From: Enterococcus columbae
GTDB taxonomy: Bacteria; Bacillota; Bacilli; Lactobacillales; Enterococcaceae
Length of the DNA stretch: 58,202 nucleotides
Reading direction: 5' to 3'
Assembly (NCBI GenBank): GCA_020742395.1
Contig: DYWZ01000094.1
Span: 1 to 58,202, forward strand
The notes under the pieces: generated by a model
What the model was told of the DNA's origin: nothing
What the model saw: the letters and a program-made list of their open reading frames with translations, nothing else
Database searches by the model: none
In this document: positions 8,274-17,543 of the stretch, one piece after another
Numbering within the stretch: the first letter of the stretch is position 1
How the letters are laid out: the number at the start of each line of letters is the position of its first letter
Program-made: the position numbers and the translations under genes

Positions 8274-8645
8274 TTATCCCTCCAATATCAATTCAAATAA
8301 GCTTTTTATCTCAGCATCACTAATACCATATCGTCTACCTTTTTGGATCGCTTGCTCTAAATCTGCCTCTAACTCTTTTTTTTGTTCTTCCAATAGAAGG
8401 GCTGTATTTGTAGCTGTTACATAAGTACCTTTGCCATGGATTGTAACTGTAAATCCCTCACTTTCTAAGGTGTCATAAGCCTTTTTGACGGTCAAAGCAC
8501 TTATTTTAAGTTCTTTAGAAAGAGTACGGACAGATGGGAGATTGTCATTTTCCTTTAGTTCTCCCTTGCGTATAAGTACTTTAATTTGATCAACAATTTG
8601 CTCATAAATAGGTACCATTAAGGAAGTGTTGATTATAATTTTCAT
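8274..8645 (-). CDS. GntR-family repressor, YtrA subfamily
   Basis: 123 residues: an N-terminal winged helix (PIYEQIVDQIKVLIRKGELK, LPSVRTLSKELKIS, TVKKAYDTLE, GFTVTIHGKGTYV) and a short two-helix C-terminal tail of about 45 residues, the hallmark of YtrA-type regulators. First gene of an operon with its target ABC transporter. An inverted repeat overlapping the promoter (8672-8718) is its likely operator, so autorepression is expected. ATG start with ribosome site AGGATAT region upstream. Confidence 0.9.
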   Translation of the reverse strand: MKIIINTSLMVPIYEQIVDQIKVLIRKGELKENDNLPSVRTLSKELKISALTVKKAYDTLESEGFTVTIHGKGTYVTATNTALLLEEQKKELEADLEQAIQKGRRYGISDAEIKSLFELILEG

Positions 8646-8671
8646 CTTTTATATCCTTTCTTTTTCTTGTT

Positions 8672-8718
8672 AACAGTATATAACAGTTATAAACTGTTGT
8701 AAAGTGTTATATGCTGTT
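8672..8718 (-). promoter_or_regulatory. promoter with YtrA-type operators
   Basis: Minus-strand -35 TTTACA (8698-8703), 17-base spacer, -10 TATACT (8675-8680). Two dyads overlap it: AACAGTATATAACA at 8672-8685 with its inverted partner at 8705-8718 (13 of 14), and a perfect inner repeat AACAGTT-ATA-AACTGTT at 8682-8698. Position and symmetry fit autoregulation by the GntR protein at 8274. Confidence 0.75.
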
Positions 8719-8779
8719 TTACAGACCTAGGCTATGAAATTTCTTTTAAAAAAGATAGTCTGATCATTCAACCCTTTCT

Positions 8780-8823
8780 AAAAAAAAAACTCAGCCTATA
8801 GCTACTTTAACTATAGACTGAGC
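8780..8823 (-). terminator. terminator of the activase gene
   Basis: Stem CTCAGTCTATAG / CTATAGGCTGAG with one mismatch, followed on the minus strand by a run of eight or more U. Confidence 0.85.
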
Positions 8824-8844
8824 GTTCTAGCGATGGATTAAGCA

Positions 8845-11800
8845 TTACTGCTTCATCGCAGTTGTCTGTTTTAATTGTTTATTAGCTGTTGATAGCATTA
8901 AACGTATCCGGTTTAATTGATTAACAATTGAAATCCCTGGATCATAATCAATAGCGGTAATATTGGCAGCTGGAAAATGCTGGCGTAAGCTCTTTAGCAT
9001 CCCCTTACCAACGATATGGTTAGGTAGACAGCCAAATGGTTGCATGCAGATGATATTATTCACGCCACTTTCCAATAAATGAATCATTTCGCCAGTTAAG
9101 AACCAACCTTCTCCGGTATGAGTACCAATAGAGATAATTTCTTCCGCAGAACGTGCCAATTTTTCAATTCCCGCAATTCCTTCAAAACGTTTGGAGTTTC
9201 GCAAAGCTTTATCCATTGGTTTTTCTAATTCTTCAATCACTTTAATGGCAAATTGTGCTAACCATTTCGCACGTTTACTTTGGCCTAAGTTTTCACTACG
9301 CCAAATTTGGTTATATAAAGAATAATTCATAAAACCGATTAAATCAGGCACGACTACTTCTGCCCCTTCTGATTCTAATAACTCAACAATATTGTTGTTA
9401 GCAATTGGGGAATATTTCACTAAAATTTCTCCAACGACTCCTACCCGTGGTTTTTGAATATCCAATAATTCAATTTGATCGAATTCTTGCACAATTTTTT
9501 TCATATGATGATTAAAACGTGTAAATGAACCTTTTTTAACATCTTCTTTAGCAATAGCTAACCAATGTTGATAACGCTCATTGACTTCACCTGGATTTTT
9601 TTCATATGGTCGCGTACGATAAACTACACGTTCAAATAAATCCCCATACATCGCAGCTAATGCAATGCGTTTGATTAATGGAATGGATAATTTAAATCCA
9701 GGACTTGATTCTACCCCTTTATTGCCTAATGATAGCGAAATAACAGGGACTTGGCTAAAACCAGCATCTGCTAATGCTTTACGTAATAATGGAATGTAAT
9801 TCGTTGCTCGGCAACCACCACCGGTTTGCGTTAACATCACCGAGGTATTATTCAAATCATACTTACCACTTTGTAAGGCTTCTACAAGCTGTCCAATAGA
9901 GATAATCGCTGGATAGCAAGCATCGTTATTAACAAAACGCAAACCATAATCAATGGCATTAGAACCTTCAACCCCCAATGAAACCACGTGATAGCCTGAG
10001 GCACAAAATGCTTGATCCAGTAAGCCCTCTTGGTGAATAGGACTTAGCATTGGTAAGAGAATGGTATGTGTTTTTTTCATTTCTTTCGTGAAGATAATTT
10101 GATCCACTTGCTGATTTTCTACAAATTGCGCATGATTTTGTTGCTCGCGTTCCTTAATGGCCGCTTTTAATGAACGTAAACGAATTCTCACTGCACCAAG
10201 ATTCGCCCCTTCATCAATTTTTAATACGGTATATAGCTTATGATGTTTATTTAAGATTTCTTCTACTTGATCAGTCGTAACCGCATCAATTCCACAACCA
10301 AATGAATTCAATTGTACTAAATCTAATAACGGTGTTTTAGCTACTAGATTTGCTGCAGCATACAAACGTGAATGATACATCCATTGATTGACCACTCGCA
10401 GGTCATCTACATTCCCTAGATGAGCAATACAGTCTTCTGTTAGCACGTGAAAACCTTCTTGCGTAATCATTTCGGCTACACCATGATGAATTTCTGGATC
10501 TAAGTGATAAGGACGACCAGCTAATACAATCCCACGTTGATTTTTTTCAAACATGGTTTCTATTAGGGCTTCTCCTTTGGCTTGAATCTCTTTTCGACAA
10601 TTCGCCAATTCTGCAAAGCCTTTTTGAACGGCTTGTTCCCATTGACTTTGGCTAATCTGAAAATCACTAAAAGCTTGCATTAAGTTGGTAACTACCGAAG
10701 CTTGATTTGCTAAATTGAAATACGGATGGCGATAATCAATGCTACCATTTTGAATTTCATCAAAATTATTAGCGATGACTTCTGGATAACTTTGAACAAT
10801 TGGACAATTAAAATGATTTTGGGCTTGAATAAATTCTTGTTGTTCATATACAACGCTTGGATAAAAAATTCTATCTACTTTTTGATTGATTAAAGCTTGG
10901 ATGTGTCCATGTACAAATTTAGCTGGATAACAAACGGTATCACTTGGAATGGTTTCAATCCCAGTTTCAAATAATTCTTTATTTGAGCGTGGTGATAATA
11001 TCACTTGAAAACCGAGTTCACTAAAAATCGTATGCCATAATGGATAGTTTTCATACATATTCAATACTCTAGGAATACCAATCGTACCATGAACAGCGGC
11101 GTCTTTTTTGATTGGACGGTATTTAAATAGTCGACGATATTTGTAATCGACTAAATTTTGTCTACGTGCTTCTTTTTTAATTTTAATTCTGGCGCCACGT
11201 TCACAGCGATTGCCGGTGATAAATTGTCGACCGTCTGAAAATAAGGTTACCGTTAATAAACAGTTATTTTCACACAAACCACAATGGGTAAATTCTTTTT
11301 CAGCAGAAAATTGATCTAATTCTTCTAAGGTTAATATACTTGAAGTATCACCAATTTCGCTTTGCTCTAAAGCTAATAATGCACAGCCATATGCCCCCAT
11401 TAAGCCAGCGATTGATGGACGGATTACTTGCCGACCAGAGACAAGTTCAAAAGCTCTTAATACTGCATCGTTATAAAATGTCCCACCTTGACAAACTATT
11501 TTTTCCCCTAAGTCTTCTGGCTTGCGGACTTTAATTACTTTAAACAAAGCATTTTTAATGACTGAATAGGAAAGACCAGCTGAAATATCCGCAACTTGTG
11601 CCCCTTCTTTTTGAACTTGTTTCACTTTGGAATTCATAAATACTGTACAACGTGAACCTAGATCAACAGGTGCTTGCGATTCAATAGCCGCTTGCGCAAA
11701 ATCCGCAATCTGATAATTCATGCTTTTGGCAAAAGTTTCAATAAATGAACCACAGCCAGAAGAGCAAGCTTCATTTAATTGAATAGCGCTTAACGCCTGA

Positions 11801-13086
11801 TCTTTGATGGTCATAGCTTTCATATCTTGACCACCGATATCTAAAATAAAATCAACACCTGGTTGGAAAAAATTAGCCGCTTTATAATGAGCGACAGTTT
11901 CCACTTCGCCTAAGTCAATTTTTAAGGCATGTTTCAAAAGATGTTCACCATAACCTGTAACACATGCTTTGGCAATATAACAGTCAATTGGTAATTGTTG
12001 ATAAATATCTCTTAAAACGTCCATCGCTGTTTCTAATGGTTTGCCTCGATTATTATCATAATGCTGATATAAAATAGCGCCTTTTTCATCGATTAAAATT
12101 AATTTACTAGTTGTCGATCCTGCATCAATGCCTAAAAAGACAGGTCCGTGATGTTTTGCTAGTGATTTATAAGTAGCTACATTTTTTTCATGTCGTAATT
12201 TAAATTCTTGATACTCTTCTTTTGATTGAAATAACGGTGGTAACGTATTTGAAGGCTGTAAAGCTTGCTTTTCACCTTTTTCTAGCACATTCACAATTTC
12301 ATTTAACGTTTGTTCCTGATCTTCTTCCGCTAATAAAGCCGCACCAATTGCAACAAATAATTGTGAATCTTCAGGAAAAATAATTTGTTGGGGACTTAAA
12401 TGAAGCGTTTCAATAAAACGTTGTCTTAACTCAGATAAAAAGGTCAAAGGGCCACCTAAAAAAGCAATATTTCCTTTAATCTTTCTACCACTTGCCAAAC
12501 CAGCAATCGTCTGATTCACCACTGCTTGAAACACACTTGCTGCAATATCTTCACGTGCTGCTCCTTCATTGATTAATGGTTGGACATCTGTTTTGGCAAA
12601 TACACCACAACGTGAGGCAATTGGATAGATTTGCTGATAGTTCTTAGCTAGTTCATTTAATCCAGTAGCATCTGTTTCTAATAATGAGGCCATTTGATCG
12701 ATAAATGCACCAGTCCCACCTGCACAGCTACCATTCATGCGCTGTTCTAAAGTGCCATCAAAAAAGGTAATCTTTGCATCTTCTCCACCTAGTTCAATTG
12801 CAACATTGGTTTGGGGAATAAAATCTTCAATCGCTTGTGTACAGGCAATCACTTCTTGAACAAACTGAACAGATAACGCTTCGGCTAAGCCCATCCCTGC
12901 ACTACCTGTAATTGCTACTTGTGCCAATTGCTCGCCATAATCTAAACTGGCTTCTTTTAACACAGTAATGACTGTGGGAATTACATCTGAAAAATGGCGT
13001 TGATATTTTTTAAATAATAACTCATTATGATCATCTAGTATAACTAACTTAACGGTTGTTGAACCAACATCTATTCCGATTTTCAT
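8845..13086 (-). CDS. giant fused 2-hydroxyacyl-CoA dehydratase activase-like protein
   Basis: 1413 residues with two BadF/BadG/BcrA/BcrD-type ASKHA ATPase domains: one from MKIGIDVGSTTVKLV, the second near residue 318 from FLGIDAGSTTSKLI. Each carries its own Gly/Cys segment (GSCAGGTGAF; ACSSGCGSF). A cysteine block CGLCENNC...GNRCERGA near residue 605 can hold a metal cluster, and a DUF2229-like region fills the C-terminal half (CYPAKFVHGH, FGCGIDAVTTDQV, GGCRATNY, QPFGCLPNH). The family uses ATP to drive one-electron transfer to an Fe-S dehydratase. No classical dehydratase subunit pair is in the window, so its reaction is unknown. Divergent from a TetR gene with shared operators. ATG start at 13086. 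Confidence 0.88.
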   Translation of the reverse strand: MKIGIDVGSTTVKLVILDDHNELLFKKYQRHFSDVIPTVITVLKEASLDYGEQLAQVAITGSAGMGLAEALSVQFVQEVIACTQAIEDFIPQTNVAIELGGEDAKITFFDGTLEQRMNGSCAGGTGAFIDQMASLLETDATGLNELAKNYQQIYPIASRCGVFAKTDVQPLINEGAAREDIAASVFQAVVNQTIAGLASGRKIKGNIAFLGGPLTFLSELRQRFIETLHLSPQQIIFPEDSQLFVAIGAALLAEEDQEQTLNEIVNVLEKGEKQALQPSNTLPPLFQSKEEYQEFKLRHEKNVATYKSLAKHHGPVFLGIDAGSTTSKLILIDEKGAILYQHYDNNRGKPLETAMDVLRDIYQQLPIDCYIAKACVTGYGEHLLKHALKIDLGEVETVAHYKAANFFQPGVDFILDIGGQDMKAMTIKDQALSAIQLNEACSSGCGSFIETFAKSMNYQIADFAQAAIESQAPVDLGSRCTVFMNSKVKQVQKEGAQVADISAGLSYSVIKNALFKVIKVRKPEDLGEKIVCQGGTFYNDAVLRAFELVSGRQVIRPSIAGLMGAYGCALLALEQSEIGDTSSILTLEELDQFSAEKEFTHCGLCENNCLLTVTLFSDGRQFITGNRCERGARIKIKKEARRQNLVDYKYRRLFKYRPIKKDAAVHGTIGIPRVLNMYENYPLWHTIFSELGFQVILSPRSNKELFETGIETIPSDTVCYPAKFVHGHIQALINQKVDRIFYPSVVYEQQEFIQAQNHFNCPIVQSYPEVIANNFDEIQNGSIDYRHPYFNLANQASVVTNLMQAFSDFQISQSQWEQAVQKGFAELANCRKEIQAKGEALIETMFEKNQRGIVLAGRPYHLDPEIHHGVAEMITQEGFHVLTEDCIAHLGNVDDLRVVNQWMYHSRLYAAANLVAKTPLLDLVQLNSFGCGIDAVTTDQVEEILNKHHKLYTVLKIDEGANLGAVRIRLRSLKAAIKEREQQNHAQFVENQQVDQIIFTKEMKKTHTILLPMLSPIHQEGLLDQAFCASGYHVVSLGVEGSNAIDYGLRFVNNDACYPAIISIGQLVEALQSGKYDLNNTSVMLTQTGGGCRATNYIPLLRKALADAGFSQVPVISLSLGNKGVESSPGFKLSIPLIKRIALAAMYGDLFERVVYRTRPYEKNPGEVNERYQHWLAIAKEDVKKGSFTRFNHHMKKIVQEFDQIELLDIQKPRVGVVGEILVKYSPIANNNIVELLESEGAEVVVPDLIGFMNYSLYNQIWRSENLGQSKRAKWLAQFAIKVIEELEKPMDKALRNSKRFEGIAGIEKLARSAEEIISIGTHTGEGWFLTGEMIHLLESGVNNIICMQPFGCLPNHIVGKGMLKSLRQHFPAANITAIDYDPGISIVNQLNRIRLMLSTANKQLKQTTAMKQ

Positions 13087-13118
13087 ATCATTTTACCTAC
13101 CTAACTAATAAAAAAGAC

Positions 13119-13188
13119 AACACATGTTGAATATTTAACAAAGTGTTTGATATAATATACATGTATATTTTAGAAACATTTTGTTAAA
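13119..13188. promoter_or_regulatory. operator cluster between activase and TetR genes
   Basis: An 11-base dyad AACA-NNN-TGTT occurs at 13137-13147 and 13175-13185, and a near copy AACA-CA-TGTT at about 13120-13129. The first two sit in 15-base arms (13134-13148, 13174-13188; 14 of 15 inverted match) flanking a perfect 16-base palindrome AATATACATGTATATT at 13154-13169. All are centred near 13161 in the divergent promoter region, as expected of a TetR-type operator. Confidence 0.65.
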
Positions 13189-13276
13189 AAAGCAATCGAC
13201 AATCTACACTTGATTGTGAGATAAGCAACAATGCAATATGTTTTGTTGTTTAAATTCAAAAAAGGAAGCAAAATAA

Positions 13277-13882
13277 ATGAAAAAAGAAGATTTAAGAACA
13301 AGAAGAACCAAAAAAATGATTTTAACTGCCTTTATGCAATTAGTAGAAAATAAAGGTTATGAACAAATTACAGTCTCTGATATTGCCAATGAAGCGATGA
13401 TTAATCGGGCGACTTTTTATGCTCATTTTAAAGATAAACAAGATGTATATGATTATATTTTTAATCAAGCATTTGAAACTTTTATTTCAGTATTGGCACC
13501 GATTCAAATCGGGCATACCAATCGCTTGCAATTACAAAGTATTCAAGTGATTTTAACGAATGCTTATGAAAAAATACAACAAAACCGGGCATTTTTTAAA
13601 ATTATCCTCAATGCTAACGGCACCAACTATCTACGCGAAAAATTAGTCCCACTCTTACAAAGTACCTACGCGCAAGTTTTTGAAAAACTAGAAGTACATG
13701 AAAATGATTTTATCGTTCCTACTGATTTCATCATCGAATATATGACTTCTACCTTTATTACGAGTTTATATTGGTGGATTCATCAAGAAAGTCAGTTTAC
13801 CCCTAAACAGATGGCCCAGCTAACCATCAAATTAGTTGGTAGCAATTATCTAAAAATCTTAGGCATCGCTATTGATAATTAA
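13277..13882 (+). CDS. TetR-family transcriptional regulator
   Basis: 201 residues. The N-terminal HTH is complete: RRTKKMILTAFMQLVE, EQITVSDIANEA, INRATFYAHFKDKQDVYDY. The C-terminal part is helical and resembles TetR_C domains with a late WWIHQES segment. ATG at 13277 follows AAAGGAAG. It is transcribed away from the activase gene, with operator-like dyads in between, so it probably controls the activase and itself. The inducing ligand is unknown; an acyl-CoA or hydroxy acid would fit the partner but is a guess. Confidence 0.88.
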   Translation: MKKEDLRTRRTKKMILTAFMQLVENKGYEQITVSDIANEAMINRATFYAHFKDKQDVYDYIFNQAFETFISVLAPIQIGHTNRLQLQSIQVILTNAYEKIQQNRAFFKIILNANGTNYLREKLVPLLQSTYAQVFEKLEVHENDFIVPTDFIIEYMTSTFITSLYWWIHQESQFTPKQMAQLTIKLVGSNYLKILGIAIDN

Positions 13883-13886
13883 ATGA

Positions 13887-13934
13887 AAAAAATAAGTAGT
13901 AGTTCTAACGTAAGCTAAAACTACTACTTATTTG
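13887..13934. terminator. bidirectional terminator
   Basis: AAATAAGTAGTAGTT pairs with AACTACTACTTATTT between the convergent tetR and yajQ genes. Confidence 0.85.
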
Positions 13935-13935
13935 T

Positions 13936-14427
13936 TTATCGATAATTCGTAAATTGTAAATCAATATTTAAATCTAATTTTCTTAATAATTGGATAACCG
14001 CCTGTAATTCATCTCGACTTTTACCTGTCACCCGAATTTGTTCATTTTGAATTTGACTTTTTACTTTTAATTTACTATTTTTGATTTCTTGATTAATCTT
14101 TTTAGCATTTGCTTGGTCAATCCCACTAATCAAGGTTGCTTTTTGCCGGGCTTTCCCTCCTAGCGCCCGTTCACTAGTAGTAAAATGTAAATTTTTAATC
14201 GGGACTTGACGTTTAATTAATTTGCCTAATAATACATCTTTGATTTGTTCGATTTTATAATCATCATCACCAACAATGATAATTTCATTATTGGCTAATT
14301 CAATTTCAACAGTTGAATTTTTAAAATCAAAGCGATTGTTTAATTCTTTCAAAGTAATTTGAATCGCATTTTTTACTTCTTCTAGGTTAATTTCAGATAC
14401 AATATCAAAACTTGCTTCTTTAGCCAT
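13936..14427 (-). CDS. yajQ: YajQ family nucleotide-binding protein (UPF0234)
   Basis: 163 residues, normal for the family. Diagnostic segments are ASFDIVSEINLEEV at the N-terminus, TVEIELANNEIIIVGDDDYK, and the SKLKVKSQIQNEQIRVTGKS motif before the last helix. YajQ folds as two ferredoxin-like domains; homologues bind RNA or cyclic di-GMP, though the role in Firmicutes is unclear. A TTG precedes the ATG in frame; I chose ATG at 14427 because AAAGGAGAG is optimally placed for it. It lies 14 bases after the helicase stop, so it is probably co-transcribed. Confidence 0.93.
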   Translation of the reverse strand: MAKEASFDIVSEINLEEVKNAIQITLKELNNRFDFKNSTVEIELANNEIIIVGDDDYKIEQIKDVLLGKLIKRQVPIKNLHFTTSERALGGKARQKATLISGIDQANAKKINQEIKNSKLKVKSQIQNEQIRVTGKSRDELQAVIQLLRKLDLNIDLQFTNYR

Positions 14428-14441
14428 CAATTATCTCTCCT

Positions 14442-16778
14442 TTAATTAAAATTTTTTTGCCAAAACTGGCGTAATTCTTCGCTTAACGCATGGTGATTAT
14501 GACAAATGCGCCCGTGAGCCCAATGTGGTGGGAATAAAGACATATAAGTCTGACTCGCAAAACGTTCGTCTACTAAGATGACCACACCATAATCTTTTTC
14601 ACTTCTAATCACTCGACCTGCTGCTTGCAGCACTTTATTTAAACCTGGCAAGCGATAAGTATAATCATAACCAGGTAACCCTTTTTGTGTAAAATATTTT
14701 TTGAGCTCTTCTTGTTGATCAGAAATTTGAGGAAGTCCAACTGATAAGATAATGGAACCAATTAATTGCTCTCCTTTTAAATCAATGCCTTCAGAAAACA
14801 TCCCACCTAGTACACAAAATCCCACAGTAGGCTCACCTTGCTCAAAAGCTGCTAAAAATGCCATTTTATCCTGTTCAGACATTTGGCGAGTTTGAATCAA
14901 CAATTCAAAAGGTAATTCTTCATTTGGAAATACTCGGACTACTTCTTCCATAAATTGAAAAGACGGGAAAAAAACTAGATAATTTCCAGATTTACTTGTT
15001 ACCGTATGGATAATGAGCTCGCAAATCGCTGAGATTGAACGTAAGCGATTTTGATAGTTCATTTTAATATAATCAGCCACGATTACTTGCAAGTGATTAT
15101 TATCAAAGGGATTAGGTAATTGATAATACAAACTTTCTTCCGTTGCCCCTAATAATTGCCCATAATATTCAATCGGCGAAAAGGTCGCTGAAAACAAGAC
15201 ATTCCCCTTTAGCATCTTCATTTTATTTTGTAAAAACAATGCTGGGTCTAAACAAAGTAGGGAAATTGCTTTATCGTCAATCGAAAATAAATAGGTATCA
15301 TCAAAGTATTCAGCAATTTTTAAAAAGCTGAGTAAATCAAAATATAGTTGTAAGATCCAATCTTCGCCTTGTTCTTGATTAAACTCTAAGATAAAATCTG
15401 CAAAATATTCCGCCCATTGATAGCATTTATAAATCAAACTTTCGGGAAAATCAGCCGAAAAAAATCTAGCTATGCCCTGTTCTTTACGACTGTTTTGTAA
15501 TAAAGATAGCTCATCTAATAATTTATCTATCTTTACCCGATGCTTTTTAGCCGATTTTGGTAAATAATGATAAAATTTTTCGATTGATTCAATCGATAAC
15601 TCTGTCGAATACATTTCTCTTGAGCGATTTACCAAATTATGTGCTTCATCTACTAGTGCATAGCCACTAAATTCCCCATTTTCAAAAAAGCGACGTAAAT
15701 AAACTTGTGGATCAAATAAATAATTATAATCAGCCACAATGACATCGCACCATTGGCTTAAATCAAGTGAAAATTCAAATGGACATAAATTGTATTTTTT
15801 AGCTATTTGCTGAATAGTCGATTGATCAAAATAAAGTTGTTCAGTATTTAAAATCTCCCATAAAGCGATATTGCGTTTTTGAAAATAGTTTTTTGCAAAT
15901 GGACAGGCCTCTGGATTACAGATACATTTTTCTTGAAAACAAATTTTTTCTTTTGCGTTAATTTCAACTACTCTTGCCTTCAAATCTCTGTCCTGAAATA
16001 AATGCATGGTATCCATAGCTACTTTGCGTGTGATCGTTTTAGCTGTTAAGTAAAAAATACTTTGAACTTGTTGATTTTGTAATGCTTTTAAAGCTGGAAA
16101 TAGTGTAGACAACGTTTTTCCAGTACCCGTGGGTGCTTGAGCAAATAATTGCCTTTCATTAATCAACGTTCGATAGACTATTGAAGCTAAATCTCTTTGA
16201 CCTTTACGGAAATTTGCAAAAGGAAAAGATAGTTTGGCTATACTTGCATCTCTTGTATTGCGTAACTTCAAAGCTAACTCTAACCATTGCTCGTATCTTT
16301 CAAGAGTTGATTGATAAAAATCTGCTAGTTGTTCAAACGAAAAAAGCTCACGTTGGCTTTCAATGGTTTCATCAATAACTTGAAAATAGCGAATTTGAAT
16401 AAAGATTTCACTCAACTGATTTTGTTTGGCATAAATATAGGCGTAGATCTTAGCCTGAGCAAAAAATAAATCCATTTCTTCTGTAGTTAAATGTTCAAAA
16501 CGGACAGCTGAAGTCTTGATTTCATCGATACAAAATCTATCTTCAATTTTAAAAATACCATCACAACGTCCCTCAAGTGAAATTTGCCAATTTTCACCCA
16601 AATAATCAATCTTTAAGCTAACTTCAGACTGATAATTTTCACCTGCAGCTTGCTGTAAACGTCGATGAATCTTCGCACCATCTAACGCAGTATGGTTGCT
16701 CTGCTTACGATTATCAAGACTATCTGCTCGATAAATTAATTGGACTAATTCTCGTATCGCTACGCTTTTTTTCTGCAT
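14442..16778 (-). CDS. PD-(D/E)XK nuclease fused to DinG/XPD-type Fe-S helicase
   Basis: 778 residues. The first ~170 look like a RecB/Cas4-type nuclease domain: GRCDGIF followed by CIDEIKTSA gives the D...ExK pattern. Then comes a superfamily 2 XPD/DinG helicase: Walker A QAPTGTGKT, four cysteines in CFQEKCICNPEAC for the Fe-S cluster, VDEAH box, FSATFSP, GGMFSEGIDLKGE, and the motif VI region QAAGRVIRSEKD. Such fusions occur in Firmicutes and are thought to act in DNA repair; activity here is inferred from motifs. Starts 28 bases after the lipoprotein gene and precedes yajQ. Confidence 0.9.
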   Translation of the reverse strand: MQKKSVAIRELVQLIYRADSLDNRKQSNHTALDGAKIHRRLQQAAGENYQSEVSLKIDYLGENWQISLEGRCDGIFKIEDRFCIDEIKTSAVRFEHLTTEEMDLFFAQAKIYAYIYAKQNQLSEIFIQIRYFQVIDETIESQRELFSFEQLADFYQSTLERYEQWLELALKLRNTRDASIAKLSFPFANFRKGQRDLASIVYRTLINERQLFAQAPTGTGKTLSTLFPALKALQNQQVQSIFYLTAKTITRKVAMDTMHLFQDRDLKARVVEINAKEKICFQEKCICNPEACPFAKNYFQKRNIALWEILNTEQLYFDQSTIQQIAKKYNLCPFEFSLDLSQWCDVIVADYNYLFDPQVYLRRFFENGEFSGYALVDEAHNLVNRSREMYSTELSIESIEKFYHYLPKSAKKHRVKIDKLLDELSLLQNSRKEQGIARFFSADFPESLIYKCYQWAEYFADFILEFNQEQGEDWILQLYFDLLSFLKIAEYFDDTYLFSIDDKAISLLCLDPALFLQNKMKMLKGNVLFSATFSPIEYYGQLLGATEESLYYQLPNPFDNNHLQVIVADYIKMNYQNRLRSISAICELIIHTVTSKSGNYLVFFPSFQFMEEVVRVFPNEELPFELLIQTRQMSEQDKMAFLAAFEQGEPTVGFCVLGGMFSEGIDLKGEQLIGSIILSVGLPQISDQQEELKKYFTQKGLPGYDYTYRLPGLNKVLQAAGRVIRSEKDYGVVILVDERFASQTYMSLFPPHWAHGRICHNHHALSEELRQFWQKNFN

Positions 16779-16805
16779 TCAATTCTCCGTTTTAATGAAA
16801 TATTC

Positions 16806-17333
16806 TTATTGATAAATTTGATATAAAACATGATTTTCGTCTTCAATAATTTGATGTTTTCTATCAATCCACGTAAAATCAATTGTAAACTCTTTAGAAC
16901 GAATTGTAAAATTTTCTTTATCTACATTCACTGTACACTGATTATAAGTTGTCTCATAGGCAAAATAGGGATCTTTTTGAATCGTTTGGTTAGCAAAATG
17001 TTTTTTTAAGTCATCTTCTAACATCTGACGTATTTTTTCTTCTTGAATAATATGTAAACGGGTATCAGCATTTGAAGAACGAGCTTCGGGTATATATTGT
17101 TTTACAATATGTAATGTGCTATTGTTAAAATCATATACTCCTTGATTTTGAGGAAATCCTTGGTTATCCGTTTGTATAATAATAAAATTTTGGTAGGCAT
17201 TTTCAGATTGAATTGAACTTTCTGATGTTTCTTGCGTTTTAGGTGCTACGCCTTCTTTAGCTGTCTTTGTTTGTAATGAACAGGCAGTTAAAATCATTGT
17301 TATAACAAATAATAATAAAAAACTTTTTCTCAT
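16806..17333 (-). CDS. lipoprotein of unknown function
   Basis: 175 residues from ATG at 17333. Signal peptide MRKSFLLLFVITMILTAC with lipobox LTAC gives a lipidated cysteine at residue 18. The mature protein starts with a Ser/Thr/Glu linker and has no motif I recognise; the C-terminal part alternates Tyr-rich strands (YFAYETTYNQ). A GTG nine bases upstream in frame is part of the ribosome site AGAGGTG, so I took the ATG. A -10 TATAAT lies about 30 bases upstream. Probably first gene of an operon with the helicase and yajQ. Confidence 0.8.
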   Translation of the reverse strand: MRKSFLLLFVITMILTACSLQTKTAKEGVAPKTQETSESSIQSENAYQNFIIIQTDNQGFPQNQGVYDFNNSTLHIVKQYIPEARSSNADTRLHIIQEEKIRQMLEDDLKKHFANQTIQKDPYFAYETTYNQCTVNVDKENFTIRSKEFTIDFTWIDRKHQIIEDENHVLYQIYQ

Positions 17334-17482
17334 CCAAAACACCTCTTTTATATCTTGATTATAGCAAAATCAAGTGAAACAAATCTTTTTTCAAAGAAGA
17401 TTATTAGTGTATTTTTATTGAAATTTCAGCCAATTCACAAAAACTTGATATACTTAAAACTTTTTAAAAATGACTAGAATGA

Positions 17483-17511
17483 TTGTTTAGCACCACTTTT
17501 TAGGCTATACT
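17483..17511 (+). promoter_or_regulatory. promoter of the MBL-phosphatase-uppP operon
   Basis: -35 TTGTTT (17483-17488), 17-base spacer, -10 TATACT (17506-17511), 33 bases before the first ATG. Confidence 0.65.
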
Positions 17512-17543
17512 TATTATTGGTAATGTATAAAGGAGGCTAAGTT

